NCBI GenBank assembly: GCA_963798865.1
Contig: CAWCVZ010000009.1
Coordinates: 124,001-188,000, forward strand
Source of the DNA: RBG-16-34-14 sp963798865
GTDB lineage: Bacteria > Bacteroidota > Ignavibacteria > Ignavibacteriales > Ignavibacteriaceae
Reading direction: 5' to 3'
DNA: 64,000 nucleotides
Shown here: one piece after another, positions 9,286 through 17,578 of the stretch
Numbering within the stretch: position 1 is the first letter of the stretch
Layout: each line of letters opens with the position of its first letter
Notes under the pieces: model-generated
What the model saw: only the letters and a program-made list of their open reading frames with translations
What the model was told of the DNA's origin: nothing
Databases searched by the model: none
Position numbers and translations under genes: made by a program

Positions 9286-10617
9286 TTAAACCTCAGGGGC
9301 AAGCTGCGGTTTTGCAAAAACTGGAATACTTCCCCTGACTCCATAATAAGCTATAAAGAAATAGCAAATTACAGGCAGAATAAAAGCATGATGAATTCCA
9401 ATATTATCTGCAAAGACACCCTGGATAACCGGGATAATAGCACCGCCTACAATTGCCATACAAAGGATTCCCGAACCCTGTCCTGTATGTTTACCCAAAC
9501 CATTTATTGCAAGAGTAAAGATAGTAGGGAACATAATTGAATTGAATAATCCCACAAGAAGTATAGACCACATAGCTACATAACCGTTAGTTAACATAGA
9601 TACAACCACTAATAATGAGGCAAAGATAGCATTAAAAGATAAAACATAACCGGGTTTTATTTTTCTCTGTACAGCGGAGCCTATGAATCTTCCGATCATT
9701 GCACCACCCCAATAAAACGAAACAAACTTACCTGCTTCTGCTTCAGCTAAACCCATTATATCCGGCTGACCAAAATAATTTACAAGAAAACTGCCGATAG
9801 AAACTTCTGCTCCAACATATACAAATATTGCCACAGCGCCGAGTAATAGGTGTTTATATTTCCAGGCGCTAGGATGAAGGTCATCATAACTTTTTCCATC
9901 TCCATCCGATGAAGAAACCGAACTTGCTTCAATCTTAGGTAATTTAAAGGAAGCAATTAAAGCAGCAATAACAAATAAAGCGGCAGCCAAACCAAGATAG
10001 GGAACCTGGACAGCACTTGCTTCAGCAAGCTGGTATGCTGAAAGATCTGCCGAGTTCATTTTTGCAAGTTCCTCAACACTTTTTGTTGCAAGGGAAAGGA
10101 TTAATAATGAACCAAAATATGGAGCAATAGTTGTTCCTAAAGAATTAAATGCCTGGGTAAGATTTAATCTGCTGGAAGCTGTTTCAGGTTTTCCAAGAAT
10201 TGCTACATAAGGGTTTGCCGCAACCTGTAGTAAAGTTATTCCGGATGCAAGAATGAAAAGTGCTAAAAGAAAAAGCGGATATGATCTTGTTCCAGCTGCA
10301 GGGTAAAAAACTAGACAACCTATTCCGGCAGTTAGTAATCCAATAATAATTCCTTTTTTGTACCCGATCTTTTCTACAATAATTCCTGATGGGAGAGAAA
10401 CAATAAAATATGCAGCAAAAAAACTGAATTGGATAAACATTGCTTTGGTATAGTTCAAAGAAAAAACGGATTTAAGGTGAGGAACGAGAATATCATTTAA
10501 ACATGTTAAAAATCCCCACATAAAAAAGAGGGTGGTTAAAACAGTAAGAGCAGGTGTATAATTTTTCTTTGATGAATCTGAAGAAAAATTTTTTGAAGTG
10601 GTAGTAATTGAAGCCAT
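9286..10617 (-). CDS. MFS sugar transporter, FucP/GluP family
   Basis: 443 aa, about 12 membrane helices. The opening FFMWGFLTCLNDILVPHLK and the GYKKGIIIGL loop are typical of the glucose/galactose/fucose:proton symporters of Bacteroidota. It would import the monosaccharide that the next gene (ROK kinase) phosphorylates. It is the first gene of the six-gene minus-strand operon, divergent from the sensory operon across a 385-base gap. Glucose is the likely substrate from context only. Confidence 0.94.
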   Translation of the reverse strand: MASITTTSKNFSSDSSKKNYTPALTVLTTLFFMWGFLTCLNDILVPHLKSVFSLNYTKAMFIQFSFFAAYFIVSLPSGIIVEKIGYKKGIIIGLLTAGIGCLVFYPAAGTRSYPLFLLALFILASGITLLQVAANPYVAILGKPETASSRLNLTQAFNSLGTTIAPYFGSLLILSLATKSVEELAKMNSADLSAYQLAEASAVQVPYLGLAAALFVIAALIASFKLPKIEASSVSSSDGDGKSYDDLHPSAWKYKHLLLGAVAIFVYVGAEVSIGSFLVNYFGQPDIMGLAEAEAGKFVSFYWGGAMIGRFIGSAVQRKIKPGYVLSFNAIFASLLVVVSMLTNGYVAMWSILLVGLFNSIMFPTIFTLAINGLGKHTGQGSGILCMAIVGGAIIPVIQGVFADNIGIHHAFILPVICYFFIAYYGVRGSIPVFAKPQLAPEV

Positions 10618-10910
10618 TTAGTATCCCTTGTATTAAATTCAATAATTACAGTAGTTCAAAATTTTGTTTGCTGAGACAAAATGTATGCCCGCAATTTTAT
10701 TTTATTAATAAATCTTTTGTTTGAAAAAATTAAATTCCGCCAACTGCTTCATCTATTAATTTACTGAAGAAGTTATCATTTTAATAATTGAGCTTATTAA
10801 AAAGATAAGTAATATAGATTAATTAAAACTTTTTAATTTGTTTTTATTCTAAAAAAGGCGAATCAAAAAAATATATATTAAAAAAGAATGGGGGGAATTA
10901 ATTAAAAATT

Positions 10911-10926
10911 AGGTATATTTTTTGCC
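10911..10926 (+). promoter_or_regulatory. Candidate sigma54 (-24/-12) promoter
   Basis: AGGTATATTTTTTGCC has the invariant GG (10912-10913) and GC (10924-10925) separated by exactly ten bases, with TTTGC at -12. The -24 box departs from TGGCAC (AGGTAT). The sensory operon it would serve encodes a sigma54-dependent activator, which makes autoregulation plausible. In AT-rich DNA such a match can arise by chance. Confidence 0.35.
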
Positions 10927-10953
10927 TAAGTTTGAACGCTGATTATCAATTAT

Positions 10954-10990
10954 CAGGTAAAAGCAATAATTTACTTTGTGAATTTACCTG
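10954..10990 (+). promoter_or_regulatory. Leader inverted repeat before the sensory operon
   Basis: CAGGTAAA (10954-10961) and TTTACCTG (10983-10990) are exact complements 21 bases apart. The right arm ends 12 bases before the ATG of the solute-binding protein gene, where a Shine-Dalgarno would sit. It could be a leader hairpin affecting translation or a split operator. Confidence 0.35.
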
Positions 10991-11002
10991 GTAGAAGTCT
11001 TT

Positions 11003-12319
11003 ATGAAGTTAAAACAAGTAATTTATTTCGGGGCCATTTCAACTCTGGTCATTGCATTAATTCTAATGACCTTTATCTTTATTCCTTCCAATAATAACAA
11101 CGAAGACCAGGGCAGTATTAAAAAAATTTATTTTGCCGATCATATCTCTGCGGCACATCAGAAAGTTATTAACCGATTTAATGAATTATATAAAGGGCAG
11201 ATTGAAGTTATAGGAATAAATCTTCCCTTTACTAAATTCAGTACAAATGAAAGAAAAGAATTACTTGCACGGTTTCTCAGGAGCAGAAGTGACAGGATTG
11301 ATGTTTTTTCGGTTGACCAGATTTGGGTACCGAGGTTTGCTAAATGGTCTCTTGCTTTGGATCCGTATTTTAATAAAAAAGATTTGGATAATATTCTGAA
11401 TTACGCAATGCAGTCGTGCAGGTATAATGATTCTCTGTTTGCTGTGCCTTTATATATAGATATCTCCCTTATGTATTACAGGGAAGATCTTCTGAAAAAG
11501 TTTAGTGATTATGATGGTTTAAAAACAAAAATCGAAAAATCTATTTCGTGGGAAGATTTTATAGATCTGAAAAAAGAGGAAGATGGAATGAAAAATCCTT
11601 TTTTTTATTTCCAGGCTGATGATTTTGAAGGACTGATGTGTATTTTTGTTGAGATGATGATGAGCCAGGGGAAAGAATTAATTATTAATAACAAGCTTCA
11701 GCTTGATTCACCAGAAGCACGCAGAGCTTTAAACCTTCTTGTTGACTTTGTTCATAAGTATAATATTTCCCCGGCTAAAGTAACCTCGCTAAAAGAAAAT
11801 CAAACATATACGGATTTTATGGATGAGGATGCTCTTTTTTTAAGGGGATGGCCAAGCTTTATGAGTGATTTGAGCAAAATAGAAAAGTATAAAGATAAGA
11901 TGCGGAATGTTATAAAAGTTCCTAATCCACATTTTAAAAACGGTAAAAGAGTTTCTGTTTATGGCGGATGGGACCTTATGATATCTAAATATTCTTCGAA
12001 CATAAATGAATCCTTAAAGTTTATAGAATTTCTGATGAGCACAGAAGCACAAAAAATATTATATGAAGAAAGCGGCTACCTTCCTGTGGCAAAAGTTTTT
12101 TATACCGATGATGATTATTTAAAAAAATATCCTGATCTGAAATTTTACAAAGAACTTTTAGATAATGGTGTTCATCGTCCTTTTACTGAAAGATATACCG
12201 GTATTTCAGATATATTATCTTTCTATCTTAACAGTGCCATAAAGGGAGAATTATCAGTTAACCAGGCTTTATCGGAGGCAACAAAAAAAATAAATTCAGA
12301 AAGTATATTAATTAAATAA
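11003..12319 (+). CDS. Extracytoplasmic sugar-binding protein (ABC family 1-like), membrane-anchored
   Basis: 438 aa. A single N-terminal helix (about 5-27) has no lipobox, so the protein looks tethered to the inner membrane by an uncleaved anchor. The remainder is a family-1 solute-binding fold (HISAAHQKVINRFNELYKG, VFSVDQIWVPRFAKWSLALDPYF, MYYREDLLKKFSDY, GGWDLMISKYSSN, FIEFLMSTEAQKILYEESGYLP). No ABC permease or ATPase genes are nearby; instead a histidine kinase starts one base after its stop. I infer that it is the ligand-sensing part of a three-component regulatory system for glucan oligosaccharides. Confidence 0.88.
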   Translation: MKLKQVIYFGAISTLVIALILMTFIFIPSNNNNEDQGSIKKIYFADHISAAHQKVINRFNELYKGQIEVIGINLPFTKFSTNERKELLARFLRSRSDRIDVFSVDQIWVPRFAKWSLALDPYFNKKDLDNILNYAMQSCRYNDSLFAVPLYIDISLMYYREDLLKKFSDYDGLKTKIEKSISWEDFIDLKKEEDGMKNPFFYFQADDFEGLMCIFVEMMMSQGKELIINNKLQLDSPEARRALNLLVDFVHKYNISPAKVTSLKENQTYTDFMDEDALFLRGWPSFMSDLSKIEKYKDKMRNVIKVPNPHFKNGKRVSVYGGWDLMISKYSSNINESLKFIEFLMSTEAQKILYEESGYLPVAKVFYTDDDYLKKYPDLKFYKELLDNGVHRPFTERYTGISDILSFYLNSAIKGELSVNQALSEATKKINSESILIK

Positions 12320-12320
12320 A

Positions 12321-13547
12321 ATGAACCTGGAAAAAAGACGCTGGAAATTCAAGGAATATCATTTTGAGCTTAAGCATCTTACCGTTCTGTTTATAACTCT
12401 CCTTTCATTTCAGCTTATAATAACTTTTATTAATAAATCATCCATTAAGTCTTTTCTGGGAAAAACACAGGATTGGTATCAGAAAGATTCTGCAGAAAAT
12501 CTTGCAAACCTAACAACAACTTCTCTTGAGCTTTTGCTGGAAAGTATTAATACACAGCAGCCGCTTAATGAAGAAGAAGAGAAAAAAATTACTCAGTCTT
12601 TCAATATAATTTTTAGTCAGCAGAAACTTCAGCATAATGTTGGCGAACTTTGCATTATTGTTAACAAAGATGGCAAAAATTATGCAATAGATGACGGGGG
12701 AGTTCTTCTTTCAGTTTTATTTGACAGGGATATCAAAAACATAACATATACTAGTCAGCATCAGGATGCGATTTTAAAGTATGAAAAAATTATTAATAAA
12801 TTAAAAAATGAAGAACAGATTCAAAGCATCCTCGAAGGAAATCAGACCTTTCATATATTTGTTCCGTTTGTTATAAGAGGGGAATTCGTTGGGGCAGTTT
12901 ATATGAAAAATTCACCGGACTTTTCTTTCATAACAAATCAGATAATTTCAAATTATGATGAAACATCCGTCCTTTATATATCTTTGATTCTTTTGGGTTT
13001 ACTTGCAATGTATTTTATTTCAACCTACACTGTTCGTGAAAGAGATGAAGCTCAGAAATTACTTTTCCAGGAACACAAGGATAATCTAAAAAAAGAAATC
13101 AACTATGAAAAAGAATTGGTTTTTACAAAAAGAATTTACCATACACATCATAAAGCGGAAAAAATAATGGGGTTCATAAAGGAAGATTTAAGATCCCTAA
13201 CAGATAGAAATATTGATGAAGTAAAATACCGGGTATCAAAATATTCTAATTTTATTTCGAGAGTTATTTATGATATGAAATGGTTTGATCCCCCGGTTCA
13301 GACAATAAGAGGCAGCATTTATAATACTAACCTGAACGAAGTTTTAAAATTTATGGTTAATAATATTTTTCTAAGAGTTTCAAGAGTATCTGATGCATAC
13401 AAGTTTGAACTTAAACTTGATGAAAGATTACCAAATGTGAACGTAAATGAGTTTGTTGTATGGGAAATATTTGAACCACTTATCCAGAACAGTATTGATC
13501 ATTCTAATGTAAATGACCTTATTATCAAAATAACTAGCTTGTTATAA
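12321..13547 (+). CDS. Sensor histidine kinase, C-terminus lost by frameshift
   Basis: 408 aa as read. Two membrane helices (about 21-37 and 214-233) enclose a periplasmic sensor domain that can contact the upstream binding protein. A phosphoacceptor-like segment FTKRIYHTHHKAEKIMGF and the start of an HATPase domain (FEPLIQNSIDHSNV, N-box) follow. The frame ends at TAA 13545-13547, before the ATP-binding G boxes. Those are intact one frame over in the next feature; one surplus T near 13539-13543 would explain it. If real, the kinase is inactive; if an assembly error, the full gene is 12321-13806, about 495 aa. Confidence 0.88.
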   Translation: MNLEKRRWKFKEYHFELKHLTVLFITLLSFQLIITFINKSSIKSFLGKTQDWYQKDSAENLANLTTTSLELLLESINTQQPLNEEEEKKITQSFNIIFSQQKLQHNVGELCIIVNKDGKNYAIDDGGVLLSVLFDRDIKNITYTSQHQDAILKYEKIINKLKNEEQIQSILEGNQTFHIFVPFVIRGEFVGAVYMKNSPDFSFITNQIISNYDETSVLYISLILLGLLAMYFISTYTVRERDEAQKLLFQEHKDNLKKEINYEKELVFTKRIYHTHHKAEKIMGFIKEDLRSLTDRNIDEVKYRVSKYSNFISRVIYDMKWFDPPVQTIRGSIYNTNLNEVLKFMVNNIFLRVSRVSDAYKFELKLDERLPNVNVNEFVVWEIFEPLIQNSIDHSNVNDLIIKITSLL

Positions 13548-13806
13548 TGAAGATAAAAAAGTATCAACAATTTCTTTTTCCGATAATGGAAAAGGTATTA
13601 AACCTGAGTTCCTTCAAAAAGATGAAGATGGAATTAAGAAACTTTTCCTGGAGAATGTTACATCGAAGTCGGCAAGTATATCGGGCGGAGGATATGGTTG
13701 TTATATTGCATATGAAATTTCAAGAAGATGCGGCTGGAGCCTTGATGCCGAAAATCTGCCGACAGGCGGATGCAATTTTATAATTAGTATTTCAAATAAT
13801 AGTTAG
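13543..13806 (+). pseudogene. Out-of-frame 3' part of the histidine kinase (HATPase G boxes)
   Basis: Reading from about 13543 in the third frame gives YNEDKKVSTISFSDNGKGI, then GGGYGCYIAYEISRR and a stop TAG at 13804-13806. These are the G1 (DNGKGI) and G2 (GYGCYIAYEI) ATP-binding motifs missing from the preceding frame. The join LIIKITS / CYNEDKKVS is smooth once one base is removed. The next gene starts five bases later, so the operon is otherwise intact. Confidence 0.85.
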
Positions 13807-13811
13807 TCGTT

Positions 13812-15269
13812 ATGTTTTTAGAAGATGTAGTTAAATTACTTTTAATTGAAGATGAGGAGTATGATGTGCGGAGAGTGCAGAATACTATTAAACCTTTTTC
13901 TGACAGGATTCAGATAATTGATATTGTATCGAACGGAAAAGCTGCTCTTGAAACTGTAGCCAGGAATAAAGATAACATTGATATTATTGTTATGGATTTT
14001 CAGATTGCCGGCGGTTTAATGGGAGAAAATCTTATTAAAGAATTAAAGGCAATTGATGAATCAATCCAGATAATTGTTATTACTAAAATGACAATAAATA
14101 TTACTGATTATAACTTTGCAAATAAGCTGATTAAAGCTGGTGCCTTCTGGTACTGCACAAAATATCCTGGTGATATTGAGGAGTTTATTTATCAGCCGAC
14201 TGATTTTATAATGAGTCTTTTTAATGGCTTTCAGAAATCAAGACTTGAGAAAGAAAAAATAAGATCAAACCAAAAGCTGATAAAGAACGTAGAAGATATC
14301 CTTATACAAAAAAGGCTCGTCGGTGAATCAGAGTCTATTCAGAATTTAAAAAAGGAAATTAAAAAATGTGCTGAAAGTAATTTCAGTACATTAATCAGAG
14401 GCGCTTCAGGAACTGGTAAAGAACTTGTTGCATACAATATTCATTATACAAGCTCAAGAAAATTGGAAAATTTTATTCCCATTAACTGCGGCAGCCTGCC
14501 GAATGATTTAATTGAAAGTGAATTATTCGGTTATGAAAAAGGATCTTTCACAGGGGCTGAAAAAAGAAAACCCGGATTGTTTGAACTTGCACATAAGGGA
14601 ACAATTTTTTTAGATGAAATTACCGAGCTTCCTTTAAATGCTCAGGTAAAACTTTTAAGAGTTATCCAGGATGGAGAGCTTGAAAAGATTGGAAGAACAG
14701 AAAAAATAAAAGTGGATGTACGGATAATTGCCGCAACAAATAAAAATATTGAAGAGGAAGTTAAAGCAAAAAAATTCCGGGAGGATTTGTATTTCAGATT
14801 GAATGTGGTTTCTATTTCTGTAGCTGAATTAAAAGAAAGGAAATCAGATATCATTCTTCTACTCGATTATTTCCTGACTAAAATAAGTATTGATATGGGA
14901 AGGGATAAACCATTGATTGATGATGAGGCAAAGGATTTCTTTATTAATTATGCCTGGCCTGGAAATGTAAGAGAATTGAAAAATGTTGTCCAAAGAATTC
15001 TCTTCAGCGGTGAAGATATAATTACAAAACCGATTGCTAAAAGATCTGTTGGATTAATCGAAATGCTGAGGGATGAAACTGATGATACAGGAATAAAATT
15101 TCCTTCGTCCGATGATATTATTCCTTTGAAAACCATGGAAAAGTTATTCAGGGAAAAATATTTCAAATTTGTGCGGCAAAATTCCGGTTCGGATACAGAT
15201 GCAGCAAATAAACTCGGTCTGGCTCCACCAAATTTTCACAGGATGTGCAAAGAATTAGGTCTCAAATAA
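13812..15269 (+). CDS. Sigma54-dependent response regulator (NtrC-like)
   Basis: 485 aa. Receiver domain (about 7-135) with acidic pair IEDEE and predicted phospho-Asp62 (VMDFQIAGG). The AAA+ sigma54 activator domain (about 165-400) has Walker A GASGTGKE (197-204), the sigma54-contacting loop GSFTGA (244-249; the usual form is GAFTGA) and Walker B TIFLDE (264-269). A short C-terminal Fis-like HTH ends DAANKLGLAPPNFHRMCKELG. It is the output of the binding-protein/kinase system just upstream and probably switches on the adjoining glucan genes from -24/-12 promoters. Confidence 0.95.
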   Translation: MFLEDVVKLLLIEDEEYDVRRVQNTIKPFSDRIQIIDIVSNGKAALETVARNKDNIDIIVMDFQIAGGLMGENLIKELKAIDESIQIIVITKMTINITDYNFANKLIKAGAFWYCTKYPGDIEEFIYQPTDFIMSLFNGFQKSRLEKEKIRSNQKLIKNVEDILIQKRLVGESESIQNLKKEIKKCAESNFSTLIRGASGTGKELVAYNIHYTSSRKLENFIPINCGSLPNDLIESELFGYEKGSFTGAEKRKPGLFELAHKGTIFLDEITELPLNAQVKLLRVIQDGELEKIGRTEKIKVDVRIIAATNKNIEEEVKAKKFREDLYFRLNVVSISVAELKERKSDIILLLDYFLTKISIDMGRDKPLIDDEAKDFFINYAWPGNVRELKNVVQRILFSGEDIITKPIAKRSVGLIEMLRDETDDTGIKFPSSDDIIPLKTMEKLFREKYFKFVRQNSGSDTDAANKLGLAPPNFHRMCKELGLK

Positions 15270-15300
15270 ATATTTTATTATTCTAAGAGCAGAGTAAACG

Positions 15301-17286
15301 ATGAATAACACTTTACAAAAATTATTTTCTTTATTAGTTATTATTTTATTAGCCGCTTCTGTTTATCCCCAGGGATTTCTTAAAGTTCAGAACAAAAAAA
15401 TAATAAAAGAATCAGGGCAGGAAATTTATCTAAAAGGAATTGGACTTGGCGGATGGCTTTTGCAGGAAGGTTACATGCTTCATACATCCTCATTTGCAAA
15501 TGCGCAGTGGCAGATAAGAAAAAAAATTGAAGACCTTGTCGGTACTGCAAATACACAATTATTTTATGATGCGTATCTTGAAAATTATGTTCGTAAACCA
15601 GATATAGATGCTATTAAACTGTGGGGATTTAATTCCATCCGGCTTCCGTTTCATTATAATTTATTTGTTGATAATGGTAGCGGACTTCCAAAAGGATTTG
15701 TTATTGTGGATTCACTTTTAAGTTGGTGTGAATCTAACCAGATTTATCTTATTCTTGATATGCATGCAGCACCTGGTGGACAAAGTGATGAACCTATTAG
15801 TGACTATAATCCTGCTAATCCCTCTTTATGGGAAAGTGAAGCAAATAAAACTCTGGCAGTTCAAATCTGGAGAAAAATAGCCGAGCGTTATAAAGATGAA
15901 GAATGGATTGGAGGCTATGATTTACTTAACGAACCGAAGTGGGATCTCCCTCCTAATAATCAGCCTCTTCGTAATATGTATATAAGATTAACTGACACTA
16001 TAAGAGCAGTTGATACTAACCATATAGTTTTTATTGAAGGAAACTGGTTCGCAACTGACTTTAATGGATTGACACCGCCCTGGGATAATAACATGGTTTA
16101 CAGTTTTCATAAATACTGGAATCAGAATAATCAATCGTCAATTCAATATCTTCTTGACTTAAGAAATAATAATAATATTCCTCTCTGGCTTGGTGAAACC
16201 GGTGAAAATTCTAACGTCTGGTTTGTAGAATGTGTAGAATTAATGAAGTCAAATAATATAGGATGGGCATGGTGGCCGCATAAAAAAATAGAATCAATTG
16301 CAGGGCCGCTTTCTGCTGTTAAATTGAATTCTTACCAAACTCTTTTAAATTATTGGAATGGTCAGGGTTCACAACCTTCTGTTGATTTTGCAATGAATGC
16401 TCTGATGGGACAAGTTGATAAACTAAAATTTGAAAACTGCATCTTTCGGAAAGATGTTATTGATGCTTTGATGAGACTGCCAAATAATACATTACTTCTT
16501 AAATATGCTGAAAATATTATTCCCGGCGTTGTTCATGCATCTGATTATGATATGGGAAAACAGAGTTTTGCTTATTCAGATGCTGACTACCAGAACACCG
16601 GAAGCAGTGACTGGAATAACGGATTTAGTTACAGGAATGATGGAGTGGATATTGAACCTTGCAGCGATGCATTTTCAAATGGTTATGATATCGGATGGAT
16701 TGAACATGGCGAATGGCTTAATTTTACTGTTACTGCCAGTCTTGGCGGATTATACGATTTAAATATTAATGTCGCATCACAAAATGGCGATGGAAAAATT
16801 AATGCCAAAATTGATGGGGTAGATGTAACAGGTTTTCTGGATGTTCCGGCTACCGGCGGATGGCAAAGCTGGCAGACAATTACGAAAAATGATATTAGCA
16901 TTTCAGCCGGAGATCATTCTCTTAAACTAACTTTTCTTAATGGAGGATTTAATCTAAGTTATATGGAATTTGTTTTAACTGCTGAGGGTGTTGATGATGA
17001 TATCAATTTTAAAAGAAATTTTGAAGTATATCAGAATTATCCTAATCCTTTTAATCCTTCAACAAGAATAAATTATTATGTCCCTGAAAAAGGAAATGTA
17101 AAAATATTTTTATATGATATTCTTGGGAATGAAATTTCTCGGCTGATTAATTCAGAAATTGAAAAAGGGGATCATTCATTTCTATTAAAAAGTACCGGAC
17201 TTAATCTTAGCAGCGGAACTTATTTTTACTCAGTTATTTTTAATGATATTCATAAAGTCACAAAGAAATTTGTTCTTTTAAGGTGA
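15301..17286 (+). CDS. Secreted GH5 endoglucanase with CBM6 and T9SS sorting domain
   Basis: 661 aa. Signal peptide 1-24 (ends VYPQG); GH5 barrel (about 27-400) with acid/base Glu211 (GYDLLNEP) and nucleophile Glu299 (WLGETGE); a CBM6-like domain (about 408-560, opening VVHASDYDMGKQSFAYSD and containing GWIEHGEWLNFTV); and a T9SS sorting domain (about 575-661, YQNYPNPFNPST to KKFVLLR). It is the extracellular counterpart of the GH5 at 5661-6878. It begins 31 bases after the response regulator gene, so it is likely cotranscribed with the sensory genes. Confidence 0.95.
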   Translation: MNNTLQKLFSLLVIILLAASVYPQGFLKVQNKKIIKESGQEIYLKGIGLGGWLLQEGYMLHTSSFANAQWQIRKKIEDLVGTANTQLFYDAYLENYVRKPDIDAIKLWGFNSIRLPFHYNLFVDNGSGLPKGFVIVDSLLSWCESNQIYLILDMHAAPGGQSDEPISDYNPANPSLWESEANKTLAVQIWRKIAERYKDEEWIGGYDLLNEPKWDLPPNNQPLRNMYIRLTDTIRAVDTNHIVFIEGNWFATDFNGLTPPWDNNMVYSFHKYWNQNNQSSIQYLLDLRNNNNIPLWLGETGENSNVWFVECVELMKSNNIGWAWWPHKKIESIAGPLSAVKLNSYQTLLNYWNGQGSQPSVDFAMNALMGQVDKLKFENCIFRKDVIDALMRLPNNTLLLKYAENIIPGVVHASDYDMGKQSFAYSDADYQNTGSSDWNNGFSYRNDGVDIEPCSDAFSNGYDIGWIEHGEWLNFTVTASLGGLYDLNINVASQNGDGKINAKIDGVDVTGFLDVPATGGWQSWQTITKNDISISAGDHSLKLTFLNGGFNLSYMEFVLTAEGVDDDINFKRNFEVYQNYPNPFNPSTRINYYVPEKGNVKIFLYDILGNEISRLINSEIEKGDHSFLLKSTGLNLSSGTYFYSVIFNDIHKVTKKFVLLR

Positions 17287-17303
17287 TTTTATTTTTCAAT
17301 AAC

Positions 17304-17330
17304 TGAGAATTGTTAATTAGCAAATTCTCA
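17304..17330 (+). terminator. Weak hairpin after the sensory/GH5 operon
   Basis: TGAGAATT (17304-17311) and AATTCTCA (17323-17330) are complementary, 18 bases past the GH5 stop. No T-run follows, so it may only stabilise the transcript end. The 292-base gap 17287-17578 is otherwise A/T runs in which I could not read a firm promoter. Confidence 0.35.
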
Positions 17331-17578
17331 AAACCGGGATATTTTTAAAAAGGTATTTATTTAAAAAACGATACTTAAATGAACTTAATACTTTTTTTTG
17401 TTTTTAACTTCTTCCCAAAAAATTTCCGTATTTATTAAAATAATAATCCTGCTTATCAATTTAATAAGTAAGGATTTTCATTTTTTATTTTAAAATCCAA
17501 AATATCAATCAAATCAAAATTTTTTTTGCAATCCTGTATGGCATTCTTTTAGTATCAGCTCAAAAAAAATATAATGAT

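Larger units (their letters stand above)
10618..11002. promoter_or_regulatory. Divergent intergenic control region
   Basis: 385 AT-rich bases between the transporter operon (minus) and the sensory operon (plus). No gene was found. It holds a candidate -24/-12 promoter and a leader hairpin on the plus side (listed separately). No convincing promoter could be read for the minus side, and no GG-N10-GC pair was found in that orientation. Confidence 0.5.

Noticed and set aside
13547..13783. 78-aa open frame starting at the TAATG overlap after the kinase
   Set aside because: It is the wrong frame; the neighbouring frame of the same DNA encodes the kinase G boxes (DNGKGI, GYGCYIAYEI).
17539..17555. 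Sigma54-like TGGCA box before the symporter gene
   Set aside because: The -12 side reads AGT instead of TTGC at the required spacing, so the invariant GC is missing.
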